A stretch of DNA of 43,857 nucleotides, from the NCBI GenBank assembly GCA_025928515.1, contig JAICJI010000015.1, forward strand, positions 1 through 43,857, given 5' to 3'. Shown one piece after another: positions 15,320-23,499 of this stretch. The position numbers and the translations under genes are program-made. Every line of letters begins with the position of its first letter. Within the stretch, counting starts at the first letter, position 1. This DNA is from Thermoleophilia bacterium (GTDB taxonomy: Bacteria; Actinomycetota; Thermoleophilia; Gaiellales; Gaiellaceae). A model generated the notes under the pieces. It did not search any database and had not been told where the DNA came from. It was given only the letters and a program-made list of their open reading frames with translations.

Positions 15320-16069
15320 CTATCCGCGTGCCTGCTTGCGCACCTGGGAGAACAGATCGGCCATCTCGAGCGCGGCGCGCACGGCTTCGGCACCCTTGTC
15401 GACGCGGGCCTCCGCCTGCTCGGTCGTGTCCACCGTGAGAACGCCGAACGCCACCGGCACGCCCGTCTCGAGGCCTGCGAGCTGCAAGCCCGACGCCGCT
15501 TCGCCGGCGACGTAGTCGAAATGCGCGGTCTCACCACGGATGACGCAGCCGAGAGCGACGACACACGAGTAACGGCGCGTCTTCGCGAGAGCCATCGCGC
15601 CGATCGGCAACTCGAACGCGCCCGGGACCGGCATCACGGTGATCCGCGCCTCGCCCACGCCCGCCGCGGCGAGCGCTTCGAGCGCCGAGCCGAGAAGCTG
15701 GTTCGAGATCTCGCCGTTGAAGCGCGACACGACGATGCCGACCGTTCGCTGGGCGCCCGACGGGGAGCCTTCGAGAACCGCCACACCGTCCGGGATGTCC
15801 AGGTCGCCGGGCACGTGCCCGACGGGAGCGACCTCCTGCTCCTCCTCGGCCTCCGCCTCAGGCTCGTCGGCCGCCTCGGGCTCGGCAGCGGCCTCGGGCT
15901 CGGCCTCGCCTTCGGGCTCCGCGCCGTTCGTCGCGTCCTCTTCCTCGTGCGGCTGCGGCCAGCCGAGCGGCTCCGCGGCCGGAGGCACCGCGACCGCCGC
16001 GACCTCGGGCTCGCGCGCCTCGTCCTGCTCTGCCGGCGCCTCGCCCGGCCAGAAGCCCTCTGAACTCAT
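15320..16069 (-). CDS. ribH: 6,7-dimethyl-8-ribityllumazine synthase with long acidic N-terminal extension
   Basis: RibH condenses the RibBA product dihydroxybutanone phosphate with the RibD-pathway pyrimidine to form lumazine. Residues from about 105 onward are a normal lumazine synthase: VGIVVSRFNGEISNQLL, VPGAFELPIGAMAL, ALGCVIRGETAHFDYVAGEA (with the catalytic His) and VAFGVLTVDTTEQAEAR. The first 100 or so residues are an extra low-complexity acidic segment with EPEAAAEPEA-type repeats, about 40% Glu/Ala, which typical 155-residue enzymes lack. The ATG at 16069 overlaps the ribBA stop (ATGA), which supports translation of the extension. The role of the extension is unknown. Confidence 0.93.
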   Translation of the reverse strand: MSSEGFWPGEAPAEQDEAREPEVAAVAVPPAAEPLGWPQPHEEEDATNGAEPEGEAEPEAAAEPEAADEPEAEAEEEQEVAPVGHVPGDLDIPDGVAVLEGSPSGAQRTVGIVVSRFNGEISNQLLGSALEALAAAGVGEARITVMPVPGAFELPIGAMALAKTRRYSCVVALGCVIRGETAHFDYVAGEAASGLQLAGLETGVPVAFGVLTVDTTEQAEARVDKGAEAVRAALEMADLFSQVRKQARG

Positions 16070-17304
16070 TCGCCCTCCGACTCGAACTTCAGATCCTGGT
16101 GATGCAACTTGTGTCCGAGCTTATCCCGCTTGGCGGCCAGATACCTAGCGTTCTCGGGATGAGGCGGCATCTCGATCGGCACCTGCTCGGTCACCCTCAA
16201 CCCGTACGCCTCGACACCGGAGACCTTCTTCGGGTTGTTCGTGAGCAGGCGCATCGTCGTGATCCCCAGCTCGGCGAGGATCTGGTTGCCGATCCCCCAC
16301 TCGCGCTCGTCGGCGGCGAAGCCGAGCGCGAGGTTCGCGTCGACGGTGTCGAGCCCCCGCTCTTGCAGCTCGTAGGCCTTGAGCTTGTTGAGCAGGCCGA
16401 TGCCGCGCCCTTCCTGTGCCATGTAGAGGACAATGCCGCGCCCCTCGGCGGCGATCGCGCCGAGCGCGGCCTCGAGCTGCTCGCCGCAGTCGCACCGCAG
16501 CGAGTGGAATACGTCGCCGGTGAGGCACTCGGAATGGACGCGAACGAGCACGTTCTCGCCCACCTCGCCCATGACGAGAGCAACGTGCTCGCGGCCTGTG
16601 AGGGTCTCGCGAAAGGCGATGGCCGTGAAGTGGCCGAACTCGGTCGGCAGCTGCACCGAGACGACGCGCTCGACGAGCTTCTCCGTCCGCCGCCGGTACT
16701 CGATCAGGTCGGCGACGGTGATCATCCGCAGCCCGTGCCGCTCGCAATACGGCACGAGGTCGGGGACGCGGGCCATCGTCCCGTCCTCGTTCATGATCTC
16801 GCAGACGACGCCGGCCGGCACGAGCCCCGCTAGGCGGGCGAGATCGACTGCGGCCTCCGTCTGGCCGGCGCGCACGAGGACGCCGCCGTCTCGCGCACGG
16901 AGCGGGAAGACGTGGCCGGGCTGGACGAGGTCGTGCGGCGACGAGGCCGGGTCGATCGCGACCTGGATCGTGTGGGCACGGTCGGCCGCCGAGATGCCGG
17001 TCGTCACGCCCTCACGCGCCTCGACCGAGTTGGTGAATGCCGTCCCGAGCCGCGCCTCGTTGCGAGACGTCATCTGCGGCAGGCCGAGCTGCTCGCAGCG
17101 CTCGCCCGTCAGGCAGAGGCAGACGAGACCGCGCGCGTGCATCGCCATGAAGTTGACGGCCTCCGGCGTGGCGAATTGCGCCGCGACGACGAGGTCGCCC
17201 TCGTTCTCGCGCTCGGGGTCGTCGACGACGACCACCATCTTCCCGTTCCGGATGTCCTCGACCGCCTCGTCGATGGAGGCGAACGGGGTCACGGCGGAGC
17301 TCAC
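16066..17304 (-). CDS. ribBA: Bifunctional dihydroxybutanone-phosphate synthase / GTP cyclohydrolase II
   Basis: This 412-residue protein fuses two early riboflavin enzymes. The N-terminal RibB domain shows DDPERENEGDLV (acidic metal site), TAFTNSVEAREGVTTGISA and GHVFPLRARDGGVLVRAGQTE. The C-terminal RibA domain has SECLTGDVFHSLRCDCG, which holds the zinc cysteines, and MAQEGRGIGLLNKLKAYELQ, TVDANLALGFAADERE and LLTNNPKKVSGVEAYGL. All catalytic blocks look intact in both halves. Start GTG at 17304 overlaps the ribE stop and the stop overlaps the ribH start, so the three are coupled. Confidence 0.97.
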   Translation of the reverse strand: MSSAVTPFASIDEAVEDIRNGKMVVVVDDPERENEGDLVVAAQFATPEAVNFMAMHARGLVCLCLTGERCEQLGLPQMTSRNEARLGTAFTNSVEAREGVTTGISAADRAHTIQVAIDPASSPHDLVQPGHVFPLRARDGGVLVRAGQTEAAVDLARLAGLVPAGVVCEIMNEDGTMARVPDLVPYCERHGLRMITVADLIEYRRRTEKLVERVVSVQLPTEFGHFTAIAFRETLTGREHVALVMGEVGENVLVRVHSECLTGDVFHSLRCDCGEQLEAALGAIAAEGRGIVLYMAQEGRGIGLLNKLKAYELQERGLDTVDANLALGFAADEREWGIGNQILAELGITTMRLLTNNPKKVSGVEAYGLRVTEQVPIEMPPHPENARYLAAKRDKLGHKLHHQDLKFESEGE

Positions 17305-17885
17305 GAGAGCCTCGCCGCGAGAAGGCGCTCGACGACCTTGCCCAGCACGTCGGCCTCGAGGTCGACCTCGTCACCCGGCTCGAGCCGGCCGAGCGTCGTC
17401 ACCGCGAGCGTGTGCGGGATCAGCGCCACCTCGAAGCCGTCGTCGTCGAACGCCGCGACCGTGAGCGAGACGCCGTCGACTGCGATCGAGCCCTTCTCGA
17501 TGCAATAGCCGAGCACGGTCCCGGGCGCGTCCACCCAGACGCGGCGGCCGTCTCCTTCCGGCTCGACGGCGCGCACGCGGCCGACCGCGTCGACATGTCC
17601 CTGCACGACGTGGCCGCCGAGCTGGTCGCCGACGCGCAGCGACGGCTCGATGTTGACGGATCTGCCCTGTTCGAGGCCGCCGAGCACCGTCCGGGACAAG
17701 GTCTCGGGGACGACGTCGAACGCGAGCCGTCCTTCGCCCGCTTCGACGACCGTCAGGCACACGCCCGCCACCGCGACCGAGTCGCCGACCGCCGCTCCGG
17801 TCGCGGTCCCGGGCGCCTCGACGACGAGACGAGAGCCGTCGAAGGCGACGACAGCTCCGACCTCTCGGACGATGCCCGTGAACAT
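17301..17885 (-). CDS. ribE: Riboflavin synthase alpha chain
   Basis: This enzyme dismutates two lumazine molecules to riboflavin and a pyrimidine product. The 194-residue protein begins MFTGIVREVG, the invariant family start. It contains two lumazine-binding repeats, marked by DSVAVAGVCLTVV and KGSIAVDGVSLTVA, and the GGHVVQGHVDAVG motif. It lies between ribD and ribBA and is coupled to ribBA by a GTGA overlap. Length is typical. An upstream extension of the frame is antisense-like and is rejected. Confidence 0.96.
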   Translation of the reverse strand: MFTGIVREVGAVVAFDGSRLVVEAPGTATGAAVGDSVAVAGVCLTVVEAGEGRLAFDVVPETLSRTVLGGLEQGRSVNIEPSLRVGDQLGGHVVQGHVDAVGRVRAVEPEGDGRRVWVDAPGTVLGYCIEKGSIAVDGVSLTVAAFDDDGFEVALIPHTLAVTTLGRLEPGDEVDLEADVLGKVVERLLAARLS

Positions 17886-17895
17886 GAGACAAAGG

Positions 17896-18840
17896 TTACG
17901 GCTCGCGCAGGTACGCCTCGAGGAGCACGTCGTCCCCGCACGGCTCAACCCGGAGATGCAGGAGGTCCAGCGGGGCCGGCAGAGGACCGAGCACGTGTGG
18001 GCCTTCACCGGCGACGACGGGCGCGACGAAGAGGAGCAGCTTGTCCACGAGGCCGGCCGCGAGGAACGCCGTGGCCAGCTTCGGGCCGCCTTCGAGCAGG
18101 AGGGACTGCACGCCCTCCGCGGCGAGCGCGCTCAGCTCGTCCTCGAGCGGTCCGCTGCGGAGCTCGAGCTCGGATCCCTCCGGCAAAGGGCCTCGCCCGA
18201 ATGCGAGCCGCCGGGGTTGCCTCGCGGCGTCGACGTCGCGCGCGTCGAGCCGCGGCGCATCGGTGCGCACCGTTCCCATCCCCACCGCGACCGCGTCCGC
18301 AGCCGCGCGCAGCTCGTGCACCCGCCGCCGTGACTCCTCGCCGGACACCCAGCGGCGGCCAGGGACGGTGACGCGACCGTCGAGCGTGACGGCGGCCTTG
18401 AAGGTGACGAAGGGCCGGCCGAGGGACTTCCAGAGACGCCACGCCTCGTTCTGCCGGCGCGCCGCGAGGTCGTCGAGGAGCTCCACCTCGATCCCGGCAG
18501 CGCGAAGGCGGTCGAGGCCGCGACCGTCGACGACCGGGTTCGGGTCGCGGGCGCCGACGACGACGCGGGCGACCCCGGCCGCGATGACGGCGTCGGCGCA
18601 GGGCGGCGTGCGCCCGTGGTGGGAGCAGGGCTCGAGCGTCACGTAGAGCGTGGCCCCGCGCGCGGAGTCGCCGGCCCGCTCGAGCGCGATTGCCTCGGCG
18701 TGGCGGATGCCGTCGTACTCGTACCAGCCCTCCCCCACGACCTCGCCGTCGCGCACGACGACGGCGCCGACGAGCGGATGGTCGCGGGTCTCGCCGCGTC
18801 CGCGCTCGGCCAGCTCGAGCGCCCGCAGAAAGTGGCTCAC
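17896..18840 (-). CDS. ribD: Bifunctional pyrimidine deaminase/reductase RibD
   Basis: RibD performs the deamination and side-chain reduction steps of riboflavin synthesis. The 314-residue protein has an N-terminal deaminase with the zinc motif HAEAIAL and TLEPCSHHGRTPPCADAVI. A C-terminal NADPH-dependent reductase follows, starting at about residue 150 (RPFVTFKAAVTLDGRV, then GMGTVRTDAPRL and SLLLEGGPKLATAFL). It is somewhat shorter than the E. coli enzyme, mainly through short loops in the reductase half. GTG at 18840 overlaps the rpe stop (GTGA), which fixes the start. Confidence 0.95.
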   Translation of the reverse strand: MSHFLRALELAERGRGETRDHPLVGAVVVRDGEVVGEGWYEYDGIRHAEAIALERAGDSARGATLYVTLEPCSHHGRTPPCADAVIAAGVARVVVGARDPNPVVDGRGLDRLRAAGIEVELLDDLAARRQNEAWRLWKSLGRPFVTFKAAVTLDGRVTVPGRRWVSGEESRRRVHELRAAADAVAVGMGTVRTDAPRLDARDVDAARQPRRLAFGRGPLPEGSELELRSGPLEDELSALAAEGVQSLLLEGGPKLATAFLAAGLVDKLLLFVAPVVAGEGPHVLGPLPAPLDLLHLRVEPCGDDVLLEAYLREP

Positions 18841-19514
18841 TCCAGATCCCGGACGAGGCCGCGGTAGGCGTCCGCAAGGTCGCCGCGGCCGAAGACCGCA
18901 GAGCCGGCGACTAGGAGCGTCGCGCCGGCCTCGTAGGCCGGGCCGATGGTCTCGTGGTCGATACCGCCGTCGACCTGGATGTGAATGTGCTCGGGCAGCG
19001 CCGCCCGCAGCCGCCGGATCCGGTCGACCGCGTCGGGTCTGAACTTCTGGCCGCTGTAACCGGGATGGATGCTCATGCACAACACGAGGTCAGCGTCCCC
19101 CGCGACCGTGGCCACGTCTTCCGGCTCGCTCTCGGGATTGAAGGCGACGCCGACCTGGAGGCCGTGCTCACGCGCCGCGGCGATCGTGGCGGGCACGTCG
19201 TCCACGACCTCGTAGTGGAACGTCGCGCTGTCACCGCCGGCCCTGGCGATCTGCGGAAAGTGGCGCAGCGGGTTGTCGACCATGAGGTGGCAGTCGAGCA
19301 CCCCGCCGGCCTCGTGTACGCGCGGCGCAATCGACTCGAGGACGACTGGGCCGATGGTGACCGGCTCGACGAAGTGCCCGTCGCCGACGTCGAAATGGAA
19401 GATGCGGCACCCGGCGCCGAGGAGCACGTCGACCTGCTCGCCGAGGCGCGCGAAGTCCGCCGCGTAGAGCGACGGCTCGACCTCCGTGGTCCGCACCCAC
19501 TCCGGCCAGGTCAT
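18837..19514 (-). CDS. rpe: Ribulose-phosphate 3-epimerase
   Basis: Rpe interconverts ribulose-5-phosphate and xylulose-5-phosphate in the pentose phosphate pathway. Ribulose-5-phosphate is also the substrate of the RibB half of RibBA two genes downstream. The 225-residue TIM barrel shows VEPSLYAADFARL, FHFDVGDGHFVEPVTIGP, DCHLMVDNPLRH, SIHPGYSGQKF and IQVDGGID, which cover the metal and phosphate sites. Start ATG overlaps the rsmB stop as ATGA. It is a common companion of rsmB, fmt and def in actinomycetes. Confidence 0.96.
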   Translation of the reverse strand: MTWPEWVRTTEVEPSLYAADFARLGEQVDVLLGAGCRIFHFDVGDGHFVEPVTIGPVVLESIAPRVHEAGGVLDCHLMVDNPLRHFPQIARAGGDSATFHYEVVDDVPATIAAAREHGLQVGVAFNPESEPEDVATVAGDADLVLCMSIHPGYSGQKFRPDAVDRIRRLRAALPEHIHIQVDGGIDHETIGPAYEAGATLLVAGSAVFGRGDLADAYRGLVRDLE

Positions 19515-20734
19515 CCTGTCGATCGTACGAGACGAGCGATGAAGAAACCGCTGGTGCCATGGACATGCGGGAGCGTGAGCAGGAACTCGGGCCGCGTCAG
19601 ATGCGCGAACGCCGGCCACTCGTCCCCGAGCGGCAGGGCGCGCAGACCGCTCGCGTCGACGATCGCCTCGCATTCGTCCGGGTTGAGCGTGCAGACGGAG
19701 TAGACGATCGTCCCGCCGGGACGGACGCGCTCGGCGGCCGAGCGGAGCAGCGCGACCTGGAGCTCGGGGAGCGGCTTCGCGCGCCAGCGGAGGTCGGGCC
19801 GCTGGGCGAGAACGCCGAGGCCCGAGCACGGCGCGTCGACGAGTGCGCGGTCGAAGCCTTCGAGCTCGGGCGGCAGTGCGGTCCCGTCGGCCTCGACGAC
19901 GGTGACGTCGTTCCGGCCCATCGTGGCGAGGTTCGCGCGCAACTCGCGGGCGCGGGCCGGGTCGATCTCGACCGCCGTCACCTCGCCGCGCAGCTGTCCC
20001 GTCTTGCCGCCGGGCGCGGCGCAGAGATCGAGCACGCGCTCGCCGTCCTCCGAGCCGAGGCAGAGGCCGGCGAGTTGCGAGCCGCGGCTCTGCGGCCAGA
20101 TCCTGCCGCTCGCGACGAGCGCCTCACTCACGCGCTCCACGCGGTACGCGCCGGGAACGTCCGTCTCCTGCGCGCTCGGCGACGGCTCGCCACGCACGAG
20201 CCGGACGACGGTCTCGAGCGGCTCGTTCATCGCCCGCATCAGCGCGAGCGCTCCCTCGTCGCCGAGTACGCGCACGAAGACCTCGTGGACCCAGTCCGGA
20301 TACGACTCCTTCAGCGGGCCGTCGGGCAGCGACTCGAGGAGCCGCATGATCCCGTCGGAGAGCCGTCGCATGACGGCATTCGTGAACGGGACGGCCCGCT
20401 CGAGCCTCGCGCCGCGCACGAGCTCGACCGACTCGTTGACGGCAGCGTGCACCGCGGTGTCCGTGTAACCGAGCTGATACGCGCCGAGCCGCAGCGCTGC
20501 GCGCACCGGCGGGTCGAGCTTCCGCACGGGCCGCCGCCCGAGCGTCTCGATCGCATGGTCGAGCGTCCGCATGCGCTGGACCGAGCCGTAGGCGAGCCGT
20601 TGCGCGAACGCGCGCTCTCGCTCGTCGAGGCCCTCGGCGGCGGTACGAAAGGCGCGATCGGCGTACGCGTCCTGCTCGAAGACGCGCAGCAGCACCTCGT
20701 ACGCCGCCCGACGCGCAGGGCTAACGGCGGCCAC
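19511..20734 (-). CDS. rsmB: 16S rRNA (cytosine967-C5)-methyltransferase
   Basis: RsmB (Sun/Fmu) methylates C967 of 16S rRNA. The 407-residue protein has an N-terminal NusB-like RNA-binding domain (RRAAYEVLLRVFEQDAYAD, DHAIETLGRRPVRKLDPPVR). A SAM-dependent domain follows: VLDLCAAPGGKTGQL, ALVDAPCSGLGVLAQRPDLRWR with the first catalytic Cys, and IVYSVCTLNPDECEAIV with the second. GTG at 20734 is the start and overlaps the end of fmt by 14 bases. All catalytic residues are present. Confidence 0.95.
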   Translation of the reverse strand: MAAVSPARRAAYEVLLRVFEQDAYADRAFRTAAEGLDERERAFAQRLAYGSVQRMRTLDHAIETLGRRPVRKLDPPVRAALRLGAYQLGYTDTAVHAAVNESVELVRGARLERAVPFTNAVMRRLSDGIMRLLESLPDGPLKESYPDWVHEVFVRVLGDEGALALMRAMNEPLETVVRLVRGEPSPSAQETDVPGAYRVERVSEALVASGRIWPQSRGSQLAGLCLGSEDGERVLDLCAAPGGKTGQLRGEVTAVEIDPARARELRANLATMGRNDVTVVEADGTALPPELEGFDRALVDAPCSGLGVLAQRPDLRWRAKPLPELQVALLRSAAERVRPGGTIVYSVCTLNPDECEAIVDASGLRALPLGDEWPAFAHLTRPEFLLTLPHVHGTSGFFIARLVRSTG

Positions 20735-21515
20735 GAAGGTACGCGTCGTACGCCATGCGGCGGCCGCCCGCGGGCTGCACCTCGAGCGGCTCGAACGAGC
20801 CGTCCTGCGCCACCTGCGCCCGCCACACGATCAAGTCGCCGAGCCGCGCGCCGATGTGCGGCGAGAGCGCGCGGACGCGGTTCACGAGCTCCGGCGCCGG
20901 CGCGTCCTCGTCGAGCACGCGGTCCTCCGGGCGGATCTTCTCCGCATAAGTGACGCCGTCCTCGGCCTGCGGCTCGAAGCGCGGCTCGTCCTCGGCAAGC
21001 ACACCACTGAGGAGCTCGGCAGCGATCTCGGCGGCGCGCTCGTAGACGACTCCGGCGTCGTCTTCGGGGGCTATCGGGAAGGGGCGCTCCGCCGCGACCG
21101 GCCCGGTGTCGAGCGCCTCGACCGTGCGGTGGATGGTCACGCCGGTCTCCTCGTCCCCGGCCATGATCGCGCGCTCGACCGGAGCTGCGCCGCGCCACCG
21201 AGGCAAGAGCGACGGGTGCACGTTGAGCCAGAGCGCACGGTCGAGCAGCGAGTTCGGGATGAGGAGGCCGTAGGCGCAGACGACGACCGTGTGGGCGGCC
21301 ACCCCGACGGAGTCGTCGAGCTCGGCCGGCTGCTCGACCGGGATGCCGAGCCGCTCCGCGACCGCCTTCGCGGGCGTCGGCGCCAGCTTCCGGCCGCGAC
21401 CGCGCGGCTTGTCGGGCCGGGTGAACAGCTGCACGACGTCGTGCTCCGCGGCCAGCCGCTCGAGCACGTCGGCGCCGAACGGCGCGGTCGCGGCGACCGC
21501 AATCCGGCGGCTCAC
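20721..21515 (-). CDS. fmt: Methionyl-tRNA formyltransferase with shortened C-terminal domain
   Basis: Fmt formylates initiator Met-tRNA using 10-formyl-tetrahydrofolate. The 264-residue protein keeps the catalytic core: RPDKPRGRGRKL, then LNVHPSLLPRWRGAAPVERA with Asn98 and His100, and TVEALDTGPV with Asp136, equivalent to the E. coli triad. The C-terminal tRNA-binding domain is reduced: after VTYAEKIRPED only about 75 residues remain, so several strands of the usual beta-barrel are missing (E. coli has 315 residues). Start GTG at 21515 lies two bases after the def stop. It pairs functionally with def next door. Confidence 0.94.
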   Translation of the reverse strand: MSRRIAVAATAPFGADVLERLAAEHDVVQLFTRPDKPRGRGRKLAPTPAKAVAERLGIPVEQPAELDDSVGVAAHTVVVCAYGLLIPNSLLDRALWLNVHPSLLPRWRGAAPVERAIMAGDEETGVTIHRTVEALDTGPVAAERPFPIAPEDDAGVVYERAAEIAAELLSGVLAEDEPRFEPQAEDGVTYAEKIRPEDRVLDEDAPAPELVNRVRALSPHIGARLGDLIVWRAQVAQDGSFEPLEVQPAGGRRMAYDAYLRGRR

Positions 21516-21517
21516 GG

Positions 21518-22081
21518 CTAGCCGAGGACGATGCGAGGGCGCAGGCTCGCGAGCGCCTCGCGCCGCGCCTCGGGCGTCGTCCGGTCGAGGATGAGGACGC
21601 CGTCGAGATGGTCGGTCTCGTGCTGGGCGACGCGCGCGTAGGGCTCGTCGAGCTCGTACCGCACGCTGGCTCCATGCTCGTCCTGCCCCACGATCGCGAT
21701 CGTCGTCGGACGCTCCACCGGCAGGAGGACGCCTTGAATCGAGAGGCAGCCTTCGTCCTCGACCGTCGTCTCCTCGCTGCGCTCGACGATCTCCGGATTG
21801 GCGATCGCGACGGTCTCGTCCTCGGACGCCTGGAAGACGAACAGCCGCTGCAGGACGCCGACCTGGGTTGCGGCGAGCCCGATCCCGCTGGCATCGACCA
21901 TCAGCAGTTTCATCCTGTCGACGAGCCGCCGCAGGTCGTCGTCGAAGTCCTCGACCGGGCGCGCAGCCATCTTCAGGGCGGAATCCGGGTACTGGCGGAT
22001 CTGCGCGAGCGCCAGACGTCGTCGTGCCTGCTGCTCCGGGTCGAGCTCCTCGTCCTTGACCTGTCCTTCGATCTCCGCCAT
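21518..22081 (-). CDS. def: Peptide deformylase
   Basis: Deformylase removes the formyl group from new proteins, undoing the Fmt step. The 187-residue enzyme has all three metal motifs: GIGLAATQVG, EGCLS with the Cys ligand, and QHETDHLDG with the two His ligands and catalytic Glu. An N-terminal charged segment (MAEIEGQVKDEELDPEQQAR) precedes the fold. I chose ATG at 22081; longer frames upstream run antisense into the divergent gene. It heads the def-fmt-rsmB-rpe-rib run. Only 25 bases separate its start from the divergent gene, so its promoter overlaps that gene. Confidence 0.96.
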   Translation of the reverse strand: MAEIEGQVKDEELDPEQQARRRLALAQIRQYPDSALKMAARPVEDFDDDLRRLVDRMKLLMVDASGIGLAATQVGVLQRLFVFQASEDETVAIANPEIVERSEETTVEDEGCLSIQGVLLPVERPTTIAIVGQDEHGASVRYELDEPYARVAQHETDHLDGVLILDRTTPEARREALASLRPRIVLG

Positions 22082-22106
22082 TGGGGCGGACTGTACCCTC
22101 GGAGAG

Positions 22107-22634
22107 GTGGATCCCAAGACGCTGAACGAGATCATGAGCCAGGGTCCAACGCGGGCGGAGACGCCGCAGGAGCGGCGCGACCGGGAGACTCTCGAGGCCG
22201 ACCTGGCGTCGAGCCCGGTACACGGGAAGCCGCTTCCGTCGAGGCTGCGAAACTTTCGTCCCGACCCCGAGTCGGGCATTCGCGCGCTCGGCGGCCCCGC
22301 CGCCTGGATGCGCAGGCTGCGCGCGATCGAGGACGCCCTCGACCAGCACGAGCGTCAGCTCGGCGAGGCGTGGCGAACGCTCGCGGAGGAGGTCGAAGAT
22401 CCGGAGGAGTTCGCGGCCGGCTGGCGCGAGCTCGCGGACGGTTGGAGCTTCGCCTCGATGAACGAGCTGATCGAGCGCCACAACCGCAACTTCCCCGCCG
22501 AGGCCCGGCTTGCGATGGATCCTCGCACGCGCGATTTCGTCCGCGTCAACGGCCGGTCGTACCTGCGCGAGCCGCTCGACGCCCAGTGGATCCTCGCCCG
22601 TTTCCCCGCAGACCGCGCAGCAGCTCTGTCGTGA
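22107..22634 (+). CDS. DnaJ-C28-like (DUF1992) domain protein
   Basis: A 175-residue soluble protein. Its middle contains SSPVHGKPLPSRLRNF, which resembles the G-x-GKPLP motif of the DnaJ homologue subfamily C member 28 (DUF1992) domain. It also has a later helix (MNELIERHNRNFPAEARLAM) like that family's second conserved block. The role of this domain is not known, and the resemblance is from memory of the motif, so the family call is moderate. GTG at 22107 follows a GGAGAG purine run very closely; ATG at 22134 is the alternative start. It is coupled to the acetyltransferase downstream by a GTGA overlap. Confidence 0.7.
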   Translation: MDPKTLNEIMSQGPTRAETPQERRDRETLEADLASSPVHGKPLPSRLRNFRPDPESGIRALGGPAAWMRRLRAIEDALDQHERQLGEAWRTLAEEVEDPEEFAAGWRELADGWSFASMNELIERHNRNFPAEARLAMDPRTRDFVRVNGRSYLREPLDAQWILARFPADRAAALS

Positions 22635-23128
22635 TCCGGCCCGTGCGGCCGGAGGACGCCGAGGAGATCGCGGCGCTCTACCGCGCCAACCGCCAATTCC
22701 TCGCGCCCTTGGAGCCCGTTCACCCTCCCGCGTTCTTCACGGCGGACGGCCAGCTCCTGCGACTCCGGCGGCAACTCGAAAGGGACACGCGTCCGTTCGC
22801 GATCCTCGACGACGGCGCGATCGCCGGCACGATCAATCTCTTCGGCATCGTCCCCGAGGGCCTGCAGAGCGGCGTCATCGGTTATTGGGTCGATCGCGCG
22901 CGGAACCGCCGCGGACTGGCGACCGGCGCGGTCGCCGAGGTCCTCGCGTACGCGTTCGGCGAGCTCGAGCTGCACCGCATCGAGGCCGCGACGCTCGTCG
23001 ACAACCTCCCCTCGCAACGGGTGCTCGAGAAGAACCGCTTCGAGCGGATCGGAGTGGCGCGGAGCTACCTCCGCATCAATGGCGCGTGGCGCGACTTCGT
23101 CCTCTTCCAGCGCGTCGCAGGCGACTAG
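22631..23128 (+). CDS. GNAT family N-acetyltransferase, RimJ/RimL type
   Basis: A 165-residue acetyltransferase. It opens IRPVRPEDAEEIAALYRANR. The acetyl-CoA loop is in RARNRRGLATGAVAEVL, followed by LHRIEAATLVDNLPSQRVLEKNRF, the pattern of the RimJ/RimL group that acetylates protein N-termini or small amines. The target is unknown. The GTG start overlaps the stop of the preceding gene, so they form a two-gene unit. Its stop TAG forms the palindrome CTAG shared with the stop of the convergent GFA gene. Confidence 0.88.
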   Translation: MIRPVRPEDAEEIAALYRANRQFLAPLEPVHPPAFFTADGQLLRLRRQLERDTRPFAILDDGAIAGTINLFGIVPEGLQSGVIGYWVDRARNRRGLATGAVAEVLAYAFGELELHRIEAATLVDNLPSQRVLEKNRFERIGVARSYLRINGAWRDFVLFQRVAGD

Positions 23129-23499
23129 CGCCGGTTCTCGTCGTGCTGTGCGGCGCCCTCGATCTCGGGGATCCACGGCTCGCGGCGCTTGATCCAGAGC
23201 TCAGCCTGCGGCCGGAGCTCGAACGGTGCGTCGTCGAGCGAGCCGAGCTGGATCTCCACGCCTTCTTCGGCGTCGATGAGGAAAAGTCGCGAGCCGCACC
23301 GCGGGCAGAAGCTGTCGTGGTCGTAGGTTGCGAATTCGCCGGTCGTCTCGAACGCGCTCAGCGGCCAGTGCCCGTAGATCGTGTACGTGCTGCCCGACCG
23401 CTTCCGGCAGTCCCCGCAGTGGCAGCGTCCGACGTGGAACGGTTCGCCGCGAACGGTGTAGCGAACTGCGCCGCAGACACAGCCTCCGGTACGCATCAC
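23125..23499 (-). CDS. GFA (CENP-V/glutathione-dependent formaldehyde-activating) family protein
   Basis: A 124-residue zinc-binding protein of the GFA/Mss4-like fold. It has the full cysteine pattern: GGCVCGAVRY, GRCHCGDCRKRSG and FCPRCGSRLF. The family was named for glutathione-dependent formaldehyde activation, but most members have no proven activity, so no substrate is claimed. GTG at 23499 or ATG at 23496 may be the start, both overlapping the priA stop. It therefore appears translationally coupled to priA. It shares CTAG as a stop with the convergent acetyltransferase gene. Confidence 0.88.
   Translation of the reverse strand: MMRTGGCVCGAVRYTVRGEPFHVGRCHCGDCRKRSGSTYTIYGHWPLSAFETTGEFATYDHDSFCPRCGSRLFLIDAEEGVEIQLGSLDDAPFELRPQAELWIKRREPWIPEIEGAAQHDENRR

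Noticed and set aside
22082-22106. FMN riboswitch at the head of the rib-containing run
   Set aside because: The gap between divergent genes is only 25 bases and contains no conserved RFN segments.
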